From NCBI GenBank assembly GCA_037953745.1, contig JBAKBP010007588.1, positions 34,436 through 98,435 of the forward strand: a stretch of DNA of 64,000 nucleotides, written 5' to 3'. How positions within the stretch are numbered: position 1 is the first letter of the stretch; each line of letters starts with the position of its first letter. The notes beneath the pieces are model-generated. The model made no database searches, was not told where the DNA came from, and worked only from the letters and a program-made list of their open reading frames with translations. This DNA is from Lithodes maja (lineage: Eukaryota; Arthropoda; Malacostraca; Decapoda; Lithodidae). The position numbers and the translations under genes were made by a program. Below, piece after piece: positions 10,607-23,000 of the stretch.

Positions 10607-11524
10607 CTGAGCTTGTAGATGTAAACATAGGGGATATAAGTCCTCACACTATTGGTTACAGCTTATATCCGAGACTTCTAACTTTAACTATTCTAATACA
10701 ATTAATTTAAACCTCTTCTCACGGGTGACAGAAGGTCTATATTGGTATGTTTTTTGTTCAGCTCAGCTGTAGGAGTCTTGGACCCACAATATTTGCGCGA
10801 AAAACTAATTTCTCAAACGTGTAGCACCAAACATTATTATACTGTATATATAAACATGTACAGCATATATACCGGTATATATATATATATATGAGAGATG
10901 AGAGAGAGAGAGATAAATAGAGATACTGTACATAGATCTAGATTCTAGATAGTGGAGAAAATTAATTTCCTAGTGTAATACATATGGTTTGAAAGCACTC
11001 CACAATACTTTGGATAACCTTGGAGTATATATAAAATGCTTTGCTTGTAATTTAACCTAAGAATTTTGCAAAATTATTAAGATAATTACATAAGTCACAG
11101 ACTTTTCTTTCCGAGCCAGCTGCCTCAGTTTCCAGGTCACTAACACCATCTACAGTACTTTTATCATGATAAATAACCAAATCTACATAAATGTTAGTTG
11201 TATTTGGTAGGCTACTAGCTTTCAGATTCAGTAGAAGTGCTTTAATTGGTATTGAAATAATTGTACTGGTAGGCCTATAGTCTCTTAACTTCACATAACT
11301 TAACATGGAATCTGATAAATCTTTAACTGGGCAAAGTCGATGTTGGGAAAAATGGGTGAAAGTCTTGGGGTGGTGGAACCATTATTGATTAAACCGTGAA
11401 AACATCATGTATAGGCCTATCATTATTAGGCATTATAATCTGTTGATATTATCCACTTTGACAGGCCATGACGTTTCTGAAGCATATATAGGTCATTGAG
11501 CTACTAATACATGAAGTGTAAACC

Positions 11525-13345
11525 TTTTTCTTTCAGGGGAGAGGGATTAGTTTCATGGTTAGAATTGGCAGCAGTTCTCTGCGCTTTCCCCAGCTGCATC
11601 TAATTCTGGCAATAGTGGCGGCCTCGGGCCCACCACTGGCAGAGATAGTATCTCCTAAGTAGCAAAACTTGTCCACCATCTCCAGCGACACATTGCCACG
11701 GTTCACACTCTTGAGCCGATCATTCAACACAAGCTCAGCTTTGCACACTATACACCCAAATTTCTCAATTTCAGCTTTCTTCCTCGGCAGAGGTCCATTT
11801 ATTCTACTACAGCGCTTCTTCCCATGAAGTACCCAGAAACGACAGATGCTACACTGAATTGAATTCACGCCCACCCCTTTTCTGCATACTGCACATGGGT
11901 ATGCACTTTTTTTTTTCTACATTTCCACGGCCCAAGCTACTGTGCAAAAACCTTGGTTTTATTGATATTAACTTTTAATTCTTTGTTTGTCATGCCCTCA
12001 CTCTACCTTCTGAACCTCGGCATCCTGCAGATTATCTGTGATTAGAATTAAGCCATCTGTGTAAGCAGTTCCCATAGGAGCCCAGTTCTAAAATCTCCAA
12101 ATAGGGCCTCCAAAACTATAACAAAGAGGAGAGGGTTCAACAAAAAACCTTGGTGAACTCCAACATGGACTGCAACCTCCTCACTCAGTATTCCTTTCAC
12201 CCTCACTTCCGTTTGCGAGTCCTCGTACATTTTCACTATAGCACACACACCAGCCACTCCTCTACACCAAGTATTTTCTCATGGCCCACTGCACAACATC
12301 CCTGGACACCTTATCAAAGGCATTCTCCAGGTATACAAACACAAGATACAGATCCCTAGCTTTAAGTAAATATCTTTGCCAGTGGCAGTAAGAAGGCTAC
12401 GTTCAAGGAAGTTCCAGTGACATCATAATATGACCTAGTGCCCCTTTTCCTATCCATTTTCTCCAGTTCGCTACAAAACCTATCTCTATATTCTGATTTA
12501 TTCAACAACCTTAATTTCCTTTTTGGCATGCATACCTTCTTGCACACAAGATCTCGCTTTAATATCATGTCACATACTAGGAGCTAATGTTGAGGGATAC
12601 AATCTCACTCGGGATGACCTTTAACCTACATCCATAAACCACTTCCAGTCATTTCTACATGTTCACCAGTAAAGAATCTATCTGGCTACTGGAACCCCCA
12701 GAATTGTATGTGATCAGATGACTCACCCGTTTCTTGAACTTTATGTTACACACAACCATGTAAAGTGTAACACAGGACTCCAGTATACATTCGCCTTCTA
12801 GATTTATCCTTCCGTATCCATTTCCTCCATGAATGCCCCCACACACATCAGCAGTGTCCCCACATTCCGATTTAGGTCACAGTCTATTACTGTGGTGTCA
12901 TTCTCAAAGAGGCCCGAAACAACACAAATTATGGTCGTTCCAGAAATCTTTCCGTTCGCTACTCAAACCAACCTGTGGGGCATATGCTGATATCACATTC
13001 AGTATTCTTTCACCAACTTTCAGCTTCAGTACAATCAATCTTCCATTTACTCTCTTGATCTGAAGAACACTCTTCTCTCACTCCTCGGCCACCAGAACAC
13101 TCACTCCTCCTTTTGCTTTTCCAGACTCATCTCCCTTCCAGTAGATCCTGTATCTCTTGTTTTTTGCCAGCTATCCACTGTGCACCGCACCACTTCCATC
13201 GGCTTTCCTGGGTGCAGCACACATCCACTCTTCTTCTCTCAAGTGCTTCCACAACTTCATTTGATCTGCCCCTCAAACTTCCTACATTCACATTAGTAAG
13301 CCTGAACGCTCGGGACGACGCTGCATGCCGTCCCCGGTGAGATTA
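11525..13345 (-). pseudogene. Decayed RTE-type endonuclease/reverse transcriptase (craniofacial-development-protein-2-like)
   Basis: Minus-strand frames line up, in order, with an RTE-type polyprotein. A degenerate APE endonuclease start lies at about 13340-12850. A segment with 'GRINLEGECILE' and 'HLITYNSGGSSSQID' follows at about 12846-12655, then the EN-RT linker 'KRKLRLLNKSEYRDRF' at about 12540. RT motifs come next: a catalytic-loop-like 'AFDKVSRDVVQ' near 12310 and 'VGVHQGFLLNPLLF' near 12160. The C-terminal 'FCYLGDTISASGG' lies near 11660. The frame breaks several times and stops occur inside domains, so it is an old dead copy. RTE proteins nick target DNA and prime reverse transcription there; none of that is possible here. 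The assignment rests on motif order; clade placement is tentative. Confidence 0.7.
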
Positions 13346-15312
13346 TGTGTTCATCAGACTTGGGTGTTTTCTGTGATGTTGTAATTGTCATAGTCAGCTA
13401 AATGGAAGCTGGCCAGGAAAATTTACCGTCCCGAGGACACCGGTTCCAGACTGCCCCAGAGGCCGTTCCCAGCACCTTTCCCTTAACAAAGTATTGCCTT
13501 TTTATGGCCAAAGTACATTTACCACATATAAGAAAAACATTATATTTTTTGCTTAGTAACATAACAGTATCACTCCAACATCTGACAGCCACCCAATATC
13601 CCATTATAGAAAACATTAATCTATTTCATATCAGGCCGATATCCTTTTGCCATTTCTAAACTGTTATACTGTACATTGGTCTCATATAGGACATCTAATA
13701 GCCTTTAGTATGGTTATATGCCAGTACCAGCCGAACATCTGGTACCAAACACAATGCCGATTAACGGAAAACCACTATAAATATGATAAAGGACCAATAT
13801 AGTTTTGCCTTCTTCTGGCCGAAGTACAATGGCCCTATGTAAAGAAGCCATTATCTCGTTCTTTCTCTTCTATTCTTGTATTGGCCCAACATCTGGCAAA
13901 CACCAACTATCACATAGGGAAATTTATTTATGAAATCAATATTGGGTCGATATAATTTGGCCATTTATTTGATGCTATGCATATGCCCAATACAGGACAA
14001 CTGTTATTCTTTTGTACTGCAATATGCCAGTATTGGTCCTACATTATGGAAGACTACCTTAGGCCGGTTAATGTTAAATAGTAATGAACATAATATTAGA
14101 CCACTATCTTAGGGCCTTTTTCTGGGCTACATACAACTGCCCGATATAGGCAAGTCATCATCTCTTACTTTCCGTTATATGCCAGTATTGGCCCAAGGTC
14201 TGACAACCACATAATTTTCGATGATTGAAAATATTGATTACATTAAAGTTGGGCCGATATAACTTTGCCACTTCAAGGCCGTTACTCATTGACCCAACAC
14301 GTGAAATTCATTATCCATCATGACTAGCTAATGCCAGTATTGGCCCCAAATATTAAAGACAACCAATTACCGGTTAATGGAAAAGCATAATGAATAAGAT
14401 ATTGGACCAATACAAGTTTGCCATCTTCTGGCCGAAACACAATAGCCAGGTATAGGAAAGCCATCATCTGTAATCATCCACTATATTTGCCAGTATTGTC
14501 CCAACATCTGCCATCCATCTACTATCCTATGATGGAAAACATTTATATATTCAGTATTGGGCCGATATAGCTTGGCCGAATTTTGGCCGCTATACGTATG
14601 CCCAACACAGGCAAACAATACCCTTTAATAATGCTATATGCTAGTAATGGCCCAACACCTGGAATCCAATCTAATGCCGGTGAACAGAAAACCATTTTGA
14701 ATATGATAATGGAAAAACAAAATGTTGCCTTCTTATGGCCAAAGTACATCTACCCAATATAAGAAAAACAATAACCTTTACTTTTTGCTATATAACAGTA
14801 TCGGCCCGACAATGGGCATCTTATCCATATCCAATGATGGAAAAAAATATTATTTCTATATTGGGCTGATATGATTACGCAATTATTTGGCCAATAGACA
14901 TTGGCCCAATACAGAAAATATGTTACCCTGAATCCTGTGAAGTTCCGGTGCTGGCTCAACACTGTAAACCCAACCCAAAGACGGACAAAGGAAAACCTTT
15001 ATAAATTTATTATCGGACAGACATAGTTTCAGAATATTCTGGTTAACATACATTGGCCCAATATGAAAATTCCTACATTCCAGACTTGCCGGCATTGGCC
15101 CGTACTTCCAATGTTTGCTGGGAATATATTGGCCCTTTTATTAAAAGTAGTTATCCATTTATTGGATGTATTTACTGTATCGGCCCAACATTGTGCATCC
15201 TCTTCTGAAACAACTATGGAAACCCATTATTATTTCTACAATGGACCGATATCATTATGCCTTAATCAGGCCGATAAATATTAGCCCAATAAACAAAATA
15301 AGTTATACTTAA

Positions 15313-15952
15313 CCCGGCAAGCGCGATAGGCCTCACGGAAGGCTTCCTATAGGGAACGCGATAGGCCTCACGGAAGCAAGACCATAAAAAAAGCTTTCCA
15401 AAAAAAAAAAGGGCCTATCAAAACAAAAGAATTTGTCTCTAGGTGAGATAATTCCCCTCCAGTACTCATCCATGTAAATCTCACCCACCCCCCTCCCCTC
15501 CTTCCCCACCTTATTCCCCCCTCCCTCCCCTCCTCAATTATCACCTATTTTCCCTCTTATTATCATCATTTATCGGTTATTTTTCTCTCCCGCGATAATG
15601 TAGCATAAGTGGGTTGCAGAAAAGATCGATATGTAACACCCAGACACCAGCCCACACCGCCCCGCTCGTCTCAGTTACCTCACAGACAGCGAGAGAGGAG
15701 GGTTGCCTGTAGCTCTCTCTCGCCTGACATTACGACCGGGTGGCCAATATCTTCGTTTTTCACCACCCAAATGCTTTTCCCACTTATTTTAGCACTCTTG
15801 AAGGTTCATATATACATCATATATGTAAAATAAAAGCATACCGAAAACAAATAATGGTCTATATTGTAAATATAACGAATTCTGTCAGAATCCAAGGCTA
15901 GAAATGCACAAATAACTACCCTAGCCCCTAGGTCTATTTAGCGCTTACCGGG
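15313..15952. mobile_element. TTAA-flanked element with CCCGG termini (piggyBac-like MITE), in satellite
   Basis: The insertion splits a satellite unit cleanly, as comparison with the empty sites near 17850 and 18935 shows. TTAA is duplicated (15309-15312 and 15953-15956). The ends CCCGGCAAGCGCG and, on the opposite strand, CCCGGTAAGCGCT are inverted repeats. TTAA duplication and a CCC start are characteristic of piggyBac transposons. The 640-bp interior has C-rich and A-rich tracts and no transposase. A reverse-oriented relative lies at 55536-56138. Confidence 0.8.
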
Positions 15953-16735
15953 TTAATACCATCATTTGCTATAGCTGGACCAGCATAATGTATTCTACCC
16001 CAAAACGGACAAAGGAAAACATTTATAAATAATATATTGAACCAACACCGCTTTAGAAGATTATGGCCAACATATTTTGGCCAGATACAAAAAAGCCAGC
16101 AAATTTTACCTTCCTGTAGATGTTATTATTGACCCAATATCTATCATCCAACAACCTATCTATTATGGAAATCATTAATAAGATCAACAGAGGGCCAATA
16201 TATTTTGGCCACATTATGGCCGATACATATAGGCCCAATGCAGGTAGATGACATTATTTGGTAAAGGCGATATGCCAGTACTGGCCCAACATAAATATTC
16301 CATAATGATGGCGGAGATTGGCAAGCCATTTAAAATATAATGTAGGACCAACAATGTTCTACCAATTTACGGCTAAAATATATTGGCCCTTTTAATTAAA
16401 GATAGTTATCCATTCCTTGAATGTATATATTGTATCGGCCCAACATTGTGCATCCTCTTCTGAATCAACTATGGAAACTCATTATTTTTTCTACAATGGA
16501 CCGATATCATTATGCCTTAATCAGGCTGATAAATATTGGCCCAGTAAACAAAATAAGTTATACTTAATAGCATAATTTATCCTGCCCCAAAACGGACAAA
16601 GGAAAACATTTATAAATAATATATTGAACCAATACCGCTTTAGAATATTATGGCCAACATACTTTGACCCGATACAAGTGAACATAAAAGTGAACATATT
16701 TTACATTCATGTAGTTGCCATTATTGGCCCAATAT

Positions 16736-17421
16736 AAGAACATAAGAAAATGGGAGTCTGCAGGAAGCCGATCGGCTCACGCAAGGCAGGTCCCCGTCAC
16801 ACCCAACCCCAATTACAAGGCCTAATTACAGACCCAACTCATTAATACCTAGAGGACTGACCTCACCAAAACGGTCAGAGATCAACACAGGATTACAGGG
16901 GTCTGCAGAGCACCGATTGGCCCACTCCCGGCAGATCCCCCCTCATACCCAACCCTTCTCGTCCATATGCCTATCTAATTTTATCTTAAAGCTCCCTATC
17001 GTTGTTGATCATATCATATCACTCGGTAGCCTATTCCACATGTCTACAAATCTGTTACCAAACCAATATTTGCCTATATCTTTTCTGAAACTAAATTTGT
17101 CTAATTTGAAATAATTTGTTCGAGTTCTTGAGTTCTTTCGCTATCACTGAGCTTCAGTACATTTGTCATGTCCCCTTTATTAATCCCACTAACCCACTTG
17201 AACACTTCTATCATATCCCCTCTAACTCTGCGTCTTTCTAACGAATGTAAGCCTAATTTTGTTCAACTTTTCTTCATATGGTAGATTTCTAATATTAATA
17301 ATTTTTGTCATTCTTTGCTGTACTCTCTCAACAAATCTATGTCCATTCTGTAATAAGGTCACCAAAATTGGACAACATAATCCATATGAAGTCTCACTAA
17401 TGATAAGTAAAGTTTTAAGAT
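16736..17421 (-). pseudogene. 5'-truncated CR1-group retrotransposon fragment inserted in the satellite
   Basis: Read on the minus strand, the fragment encodes the C-terminal part of a CR1-type RT: 'FVERVQQRMTKIINIRNLPY', 'EEKLNKIRLTFVR', then 'DKFSFRKDIGKYWFGNRFV' and 'MWNRLPSDMI'. Stops and frame changes interrupt it. Its 3' end is a short octamer-like tail, TTCTTATGTTCTTAT, resembling the repeated octamers that end CR1 elements. The empty site is visible in the paralogous satellite unit near 18025. It is dead and of a different subfamily from the 20-24 kb element. Confidence 0.75.
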
Positions 17422-18408
17422 AACATCCAACAACCTATCTATTATGGAAATCATTAATAAGATCAACAGGGGGCCAATATATTTTGGCCACATTATGGCC
17501 GATACATATAAGCCCAATGCAGGTAGATGACATTATTTAGTAAAGGCGATATGCCAGTAGGCTACTGGCCTAAAATAAATATTCCATAATGATGGTGGTG
17601 ATTGGCAAGCCATTTCAAATATAAAGTAGGACCAAAAGTGTTCTACCAATTTACAGCCACAATATATTGGCCCTTTTATTAAAAATAGTTATCCATTTAT
17701 TGAATGTATATACTGTATCGGCCCAACATTGTGCATCCTCTTCTGAATCAACTATGGAAACCCATTATTTTTTCTACAAAGGACCGATATCATTATGCCT
17801 TAATCAGGCCGGTAAATATTTGCCCAATAAGCAAAATAAGTTATACTTAATGACATCATTTGCTAATGCTGGACCAGCATCATGTATCCTGCCCCAAAAC
17901 GGACAAAGGAAAATATTTATGAATAATACATTGAACCAACACCGTTTTAGAATATTATGGCCAACATAATTTTGGCCCGATATAAAAAACAACATATTTT
18001 ACCTTCATATAGTTGCCATTATTGACCCAATATCTATCATCCAACAACCTATCTATTATGGAAATCATTAATAAGATCAACAGAGGGCCAATATATTTTG
18101 GCCACATTATGGCCGATACATATAGGTACATATAGGTACATATATTTGGTAAAGGCGATATGCCTGTACTGGCCCAACATAAATATTTCATAATGATGGC
18201 GGAGATTGGTAGGCCATTTAAAATATTATGTAGGACCAACAATGTTCTACCAATTTACGGCCACAATATATTGGCCCTTTTAATTAAAGGCGGTTATCCA
18301 TTTTTTTAATGTATATACTGTATCGGCCCAACATTGTGCATCCTCTTCTGAATCATCTATGGAAACCCATTATTATTTCTACAATGGACCGATATCATTA
18401 TGCCTTAA

Positions 18409-18888
18409 CCCTTAAATGTCGGGGCGCAACATAAGTCGAGTTAAATAAAGCTGGACTATGTGGCGGTGCTCGACATATATCGTGTGGCAATTTCAGCACG
18501 TAATGTGGCTGAGAGAGAGAGACAAGTGGTGGCAGGAGAGTAGCGAGCGTATGACTGCTCCAGACCACCGCGGCAAACCTACTGACACGAATCCCACCTC
18601 CTCCCTCCCTCTCTCACTCGCTATATACGGAATTGTATGGGGAAAGTGCCTAATTACATGCTTTTTGCACTCGCGTTGCACGGTTATTGCAAGAAAACTA
18701 GCCATCATAAAAGGATCGTTATGGTGTCATTCGAAAGCTCTGTTTATGCCCTTTCAGGGATAGATACTTGTTTTACGTTCTGGGTCTTATTTAGGCATGA
18801 AAATGATCACGTAAACAGCCCTATTTTGGCTAAAAACACCCCGCTGGGCGGTACATATAAATAAACCGCATAGGCCGCTCGTAAGGTG
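18409..18888. mobile_element. Second TTAA-flanked element in the satellite
   Basis: The satellite sequence 'ATTATGCC|TTAATCAGGCCGATAAAT' is split, with TTAA duplicated at 18405-18408 and 18889-18892. The ends CCCTTAAATGTCGGGG and (opposite strand) CACCTTACGAGCGGCC are weak inverted repeats. The interior of 480 bp has no credible coding region. The TTAA target points to the piggyBac superfamily; the weak termini make family assignment uncertain. Confidence 0.7.
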
Positions 18889-19140
18889 TTAATCAGGCCG
18901 ATAAATATTGGCCCAGTAAACAAAATAAGTTATACTTAATGCCATCATTTGCTAATGCTGAACCAGCATCATGTATCCTGCTCCAAAACGGACAAAGGAA
19001 AACATTTATTAATAATATATTGAATCAATACCGTTTTAGAATATTATGGCCAACATATTTTGGCCCGATACAAAAACACCAACATTCCGGACTTGCCGCT
19101 ACTTGCCGGAATTAGCCCGTACTTAAAATGTTTGCTGGAT

Positions 19141-19340
19141 AGTGACCTGTCAGCGGAACATCGTGCACCGCATGAGTTGTGAGGCCTGGGTGCTCGGCAC
19201 AAACAGTGGGGTATGAACCGAGCAGGGGCTGGATCGCTGGCTGCTCAGGCAGATGCTCAAGCACTTCCACAGCCACCTGACTCGTGTCCCCCGCCCACTG
19301 CTCCTCCGAGACATGACAATCCCAACTTCCCTCCACCTGT
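19141..19340 (-). pseudogene. Fragment of Gmr1-like Ty3/gypsy pol (region just upstream of RT)
   Basis: On the minus strand the frame reads 'SEEQWAGDTSQ', then 'LEHLPEQPAIQPLLGSYPTV' and 'AEHPGLTTHAVHDV'. This matches the segment of the large element at 57-64 kb that bridges integrase and reverse transcriptase ('SAEQWAGNTEQ', 'FRSYPSVFAEHPGLTTQV'). It abuts the last satellite unit on one side and the 5' repeats of the CR1 element on the other. At about 200 bp it is only a relic, but it shows that a second copy of the Gmr1-like family existed here. Confidence 0.75.
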
Positions 19341-19365
19341 GCCCCACTGCCCCCCTCTCCTTATT

Positions 19366-20074
19366 TTTGTGATTTACAGGCATTAATTGTATCCATATTG
19401 CTAACCAATATTTTTTGTTACTGTACTGTATACTGCTTTCCAGTGTTCTCACTAGGCTAAATTAACCCTCTCCCCTTTTTTTCTCCCAGTAAATTTTGTA
19501 ACAAATTACTAGTCCATTTACAATTTTCAGGCTTTAACTGTGTCATACTGCTAACATCAATTTTTTTTATATTTTCAGGCATAAATTGTGTTCTATTGCT
19601 AACATATTTTGTGTGATTTACAGCCATAATATTCTTTTTGTGATTAACATATTATTTTTGTGATTTACAGGCATTAATTGTACCATATTGCTAACAAATA
19701 TTTTTTGTTACTGTACTGTATACTGTTTTCCAGTTTTTTCACTAGGCTACATTAACCCTCTCCCACTTTTTTTTCCAGTAAATTTTGTAACAAATTTCTA
19801 GTCCATTTGTGATTTTCAGGCTTTAACTGTGTCATACTGCTAACATAAATTTTTGTTTTTTTTTCAGGCATAAATTGTGTTCTATTGCTAACATATTTTT
19901 TGTGATTTACAGGCATATTAATTTTATCATATTGCTAACAAAAACTGTTGTGATTTTCAGGAATTAATTGTATCACATTGCTAACATACATTTTTTGTGA
20001 TTTTCAGGCTTTAATTGTACCATTTTGCTAACATAAATTTGTGTGATTTTCAGGCATATTGTGATTATATCGTC
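19366..20074 (+). repeat. Tandemly repeated 5' leader of the CR1 element
   Basis: About nine units of 45-100 bp each contain TGCTAAC (about 19399, 19549, 19597, 19689, 19838, 19887, 19934, 19979 and 20027). Each is followed by a T-rich stretch that usually ends in TTTTCAGG or TTTACAGG. A larger 291-bp duplication is superimposed: GATTTACAGGCATTAATTGT starts near 19371 and again near 19662. The array ends directly at the ATG of the 1288-aa ORF, so it probably acts as the element's 5' UTR and promoter region, comparable to the monomer arrays of some L1 elements. The units also look like repeated branch point plus 3' splice site (see findings). Confidence 0.7.
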
Positions 20075-23000
20075 ATGGCGCCGCAACGAACCTGCACGAG
20101 TTGTTCCGGTAAATTTGGCCCTACCATGTTTGTTGATACTGATGTCCAAATTTGTAGATTTTGCCAGCTCCGAGAGAAGATTGCGGATGAATTGAATGCA
20201 GCTCACCGCAAGATCGATGCCCTGACTACGAAGCTTGAATCCCTTCAAGAATTTGCCACACTCAACGTAGGAGTGCCCTCGGCCCAAGAAACCACTACTA
20301 TGTCAACCGCCATTCCAGTGCATACAGTACCGGTACCCACACCAGCAGCTACCTTAGATGTTGCAGATAATAATAATGACTCTACTCTCACTCCCCCCCA
20401 GGACAACTTTCAGTTAGTGAGAAACAATGTCCATCCCAGTACCAGTACCAGGAAGGTCATCCCGACAACATGCCAAAACCGCTTCAAAATTCTGGCTATT
20501 GACGAGGAAGAGGAAACGGAAGAAGTTCGGCTTGTGGGCGACTCCATGGTCCGTGGCCAACTAACCGAGTTCTGCGCCAGGGCACCCAGGACCAGAAAGC
20601 GATTCTGTATCCCAGGTGGCGGCGTGGACGACATTGTTGCGGCTCTGGAAGAGGTTTCCAGGCTCGCCCCCGCAAGCACTACGTACATCATCCACGTTGG
20701 ATCTAACGATGTCCAACGGACGCGGTCAGAGGAACTACTTTGCAAGTACCGGCGGCTGATCAGGTCCTTCAAGGAAAAATCTAATAGAATCTTAATTTCA
20801 GGAATTGTTCCCCGGATTGATGTAGAAAACCGATTCTACAACATAGCTACCAGTACAAATCGCCGACTAGCCAAACTCTGCAGGGAGGAGAACATCGGCT
20901 TTGTCGACACGTGGGATAATTTTTACTATGATAAATCTTTGTTTTCAGGAGATGGTGTACATCTCAATGAAGTAGGAGCTGCACGTCTTGGTCGTCTGCT
21001 GAACGATGCAGTCAAGGATTTCCGTTCAAAAAACGGGGTCAACCAGACCCAAGACGACCCAAGACAGGGTAGTGTAAGTCAAATACGAACTGAAAATTCA
21101 GACAATGCACAATCAGTAACATCCAACTCTAATACTCTTAAGGTGTTTTATGTAAATGCTCGTAGCATACGCAATAAATTTTCAGATCTAGAGGAAATCG
21201 TGTTTACAGAACATTATGATATAATCGGCATTACAGAATCTTGGTTAAATACGGAAGACAGAGACTTTTTAGCCGAATATACGCTTCCTGGTTATACAAT
21301 GTTTGAGAAAAGTCGGATCAATAGAAATGGAGGAGGAGTTCTGTTTTTTATAAAGGAAAGTCTTAATCCCGTCTTAATGTCAAAACCTCAAATTGCGAAT
21401 ATAGACATATCTTACGTACTATTAAATAATAAACGAGGAACTAAAATAACACTAGCTTTATTATACAGACCCCCATCTCAATCAGTGCAAACTGACAGTG
21501 AAATTTATGAACAAATTGCAGAAATAACTAACATACAAGATACCGTAATTCTTGGCGATTTCAACTTACCCGTGACTAAATGGGGCGATATTCTTACTTC
21601 ACACTCTGGACACGACCTCTATGCTAACTTGCAAGAGAGTTCACTTTTTCAATTTGTACAATCTCCGACCCGTGGTAATAATGTGCTTGACCTTGTACTC
21701 ACAACAAAAGAAGAATTAATAGAGAATTTGAATGTTGGTGATGAATTCAGTAACAGCGACCATCGTACGATAACTTTCACTTTAAAGTTTACTAGTAACA
21801 AATCAAATAGCAGCATTGAGAAAGTCCCTAATTTCAAGAAAGCAAATTTTCATAAACTTAAATCAAAACTTAAAGAAACTGACTGGAGCTTTCTGACTAA
21901 CAATAACGACATAAATACATCTTGGGAGTGTTTCACAACCACTTACCTTAAGGCAGTGCAAGACTGCATACCATCGAAAATACGGCGTCCAGGCCAAAAT
22001 GATAAGCCCAAATGGTGGAATAAAGATATTTCAGACTGTCTGCTTGCTAAAAAATTTGCTAATGATAGATTAAAATCCTCACAAAATGACGAAGAACGGG
22101 TGAAATTTGTAGAGCTACGACGCAAAGCCAAAAAGTTAATTAAGCAAAGTAAAAAGACCCTGGAGTTACATGTTGCGAATCAAAGTAAAACAAACCCGAA
22201 AGAATTCTATAGTTATATCAGAAAGAAAAAAGTAGTTACTTCAACTGTTGGACCGTTAGTCGATGAAAATGGAGAATACACCAAAGACGAAGTACAAATG
22301 AGTAATGCCCTCAATACCTTCTTTGCATCAGTTTTTACAACCGAAGACCTCAGTGATATCCCTACACCATCGCCGATTCAGATTGATAATTCAGATGTTC
22401 TAAGCAATATCACCGTTACAGAGAGAGAAGTATTGAATTGTTTAGATAAACTCAAGGTAAATAAAACGCCTGAACCTGATACAATCTCACCTAGAGTTCT
22501 AAAGGAAGCTAAGGATGAGCTCTCCAAACCACTGACATTGCTATTCAATGAATCCTTGCAGTCTGGGACTATGCCTGATCAGTGGAAGCTAGCCAACGTA
22601 ACTCCGATATTAAAAAAAGACAGCAAATCCCTACCCAGTAACTATCGTCCAATTAGCTTAACATCAATTGTATGTAAAATGCTAGAAACGGTCATAAGAG
22701 ACAGACTCGTAAATCACTTAGAGGCAAATAACTTACTTAAAGATACTCAACACGGCTTTCGTAAAAAACGTTCCTGTTTAACAAACCTCTTAGACTTCTT
22801 CCACGATATCTTCAACCTCTACGATGAGAGTAAAGCTGTAGATATTATATACCTTGATTTTCAAAAGGCCTTTGACAAAGTTCCCCACAAACGATTACTG
22901 CTAAAACTAAAAGCGCATGGAATACAAGACGGTGTGTTGAAATGGATAGAAAATTGGCTCAGCGACAGAAAGCAAAGAGTAGTCATAAGCGGTAAGGCAT

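Larger units (their letters stand above)
6171..11520. other. AT-rich, gene-poor interval
   Basis: No ORF of convincing length or composition, no RNA gene and no intact transposon was recognised. The interval holds numerous AGGCCTAGGC words, a CCGAGCC/GGCTCGG palindrome near 6236-6270, a GC hairpin at about 9990-10010, short AT and GA microsatellites at about 10875-10910, and two promoter-like motif clusters listed separately. Confidence 0.6.
13480..19140. repeat. Degenerate satellite: ~150-bp monomers, ~305-bp A/B dimers, ~600-bp higher-order units
   Basis: A core word, GCCAGTATTGGCCCAACATC with variants, recurs at about 13723, 13880, 14029, 14180, 14334, 14491, 14641 and 14798, at spacings of 147-157 bp. 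Alternate monomers resemble each other more than their neighbours: one type carries 'AATGCCGGTTAA', the other 'ATGATGGAAAACATTTAT'. This gives a dimer of about 305 bp. From about 15957 onward the period becomes roughly 600 bp: the block containing 'GATCAACAGAGGGCCAATAT' recurs near 16182, 17464 and 18078 once the inserted DNA is subtracted. Three insertions (15313-15952, 16736-17421, 18409-18888) are annotated separately. Short frames inside the array are not genes. Confidence 0.8.
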
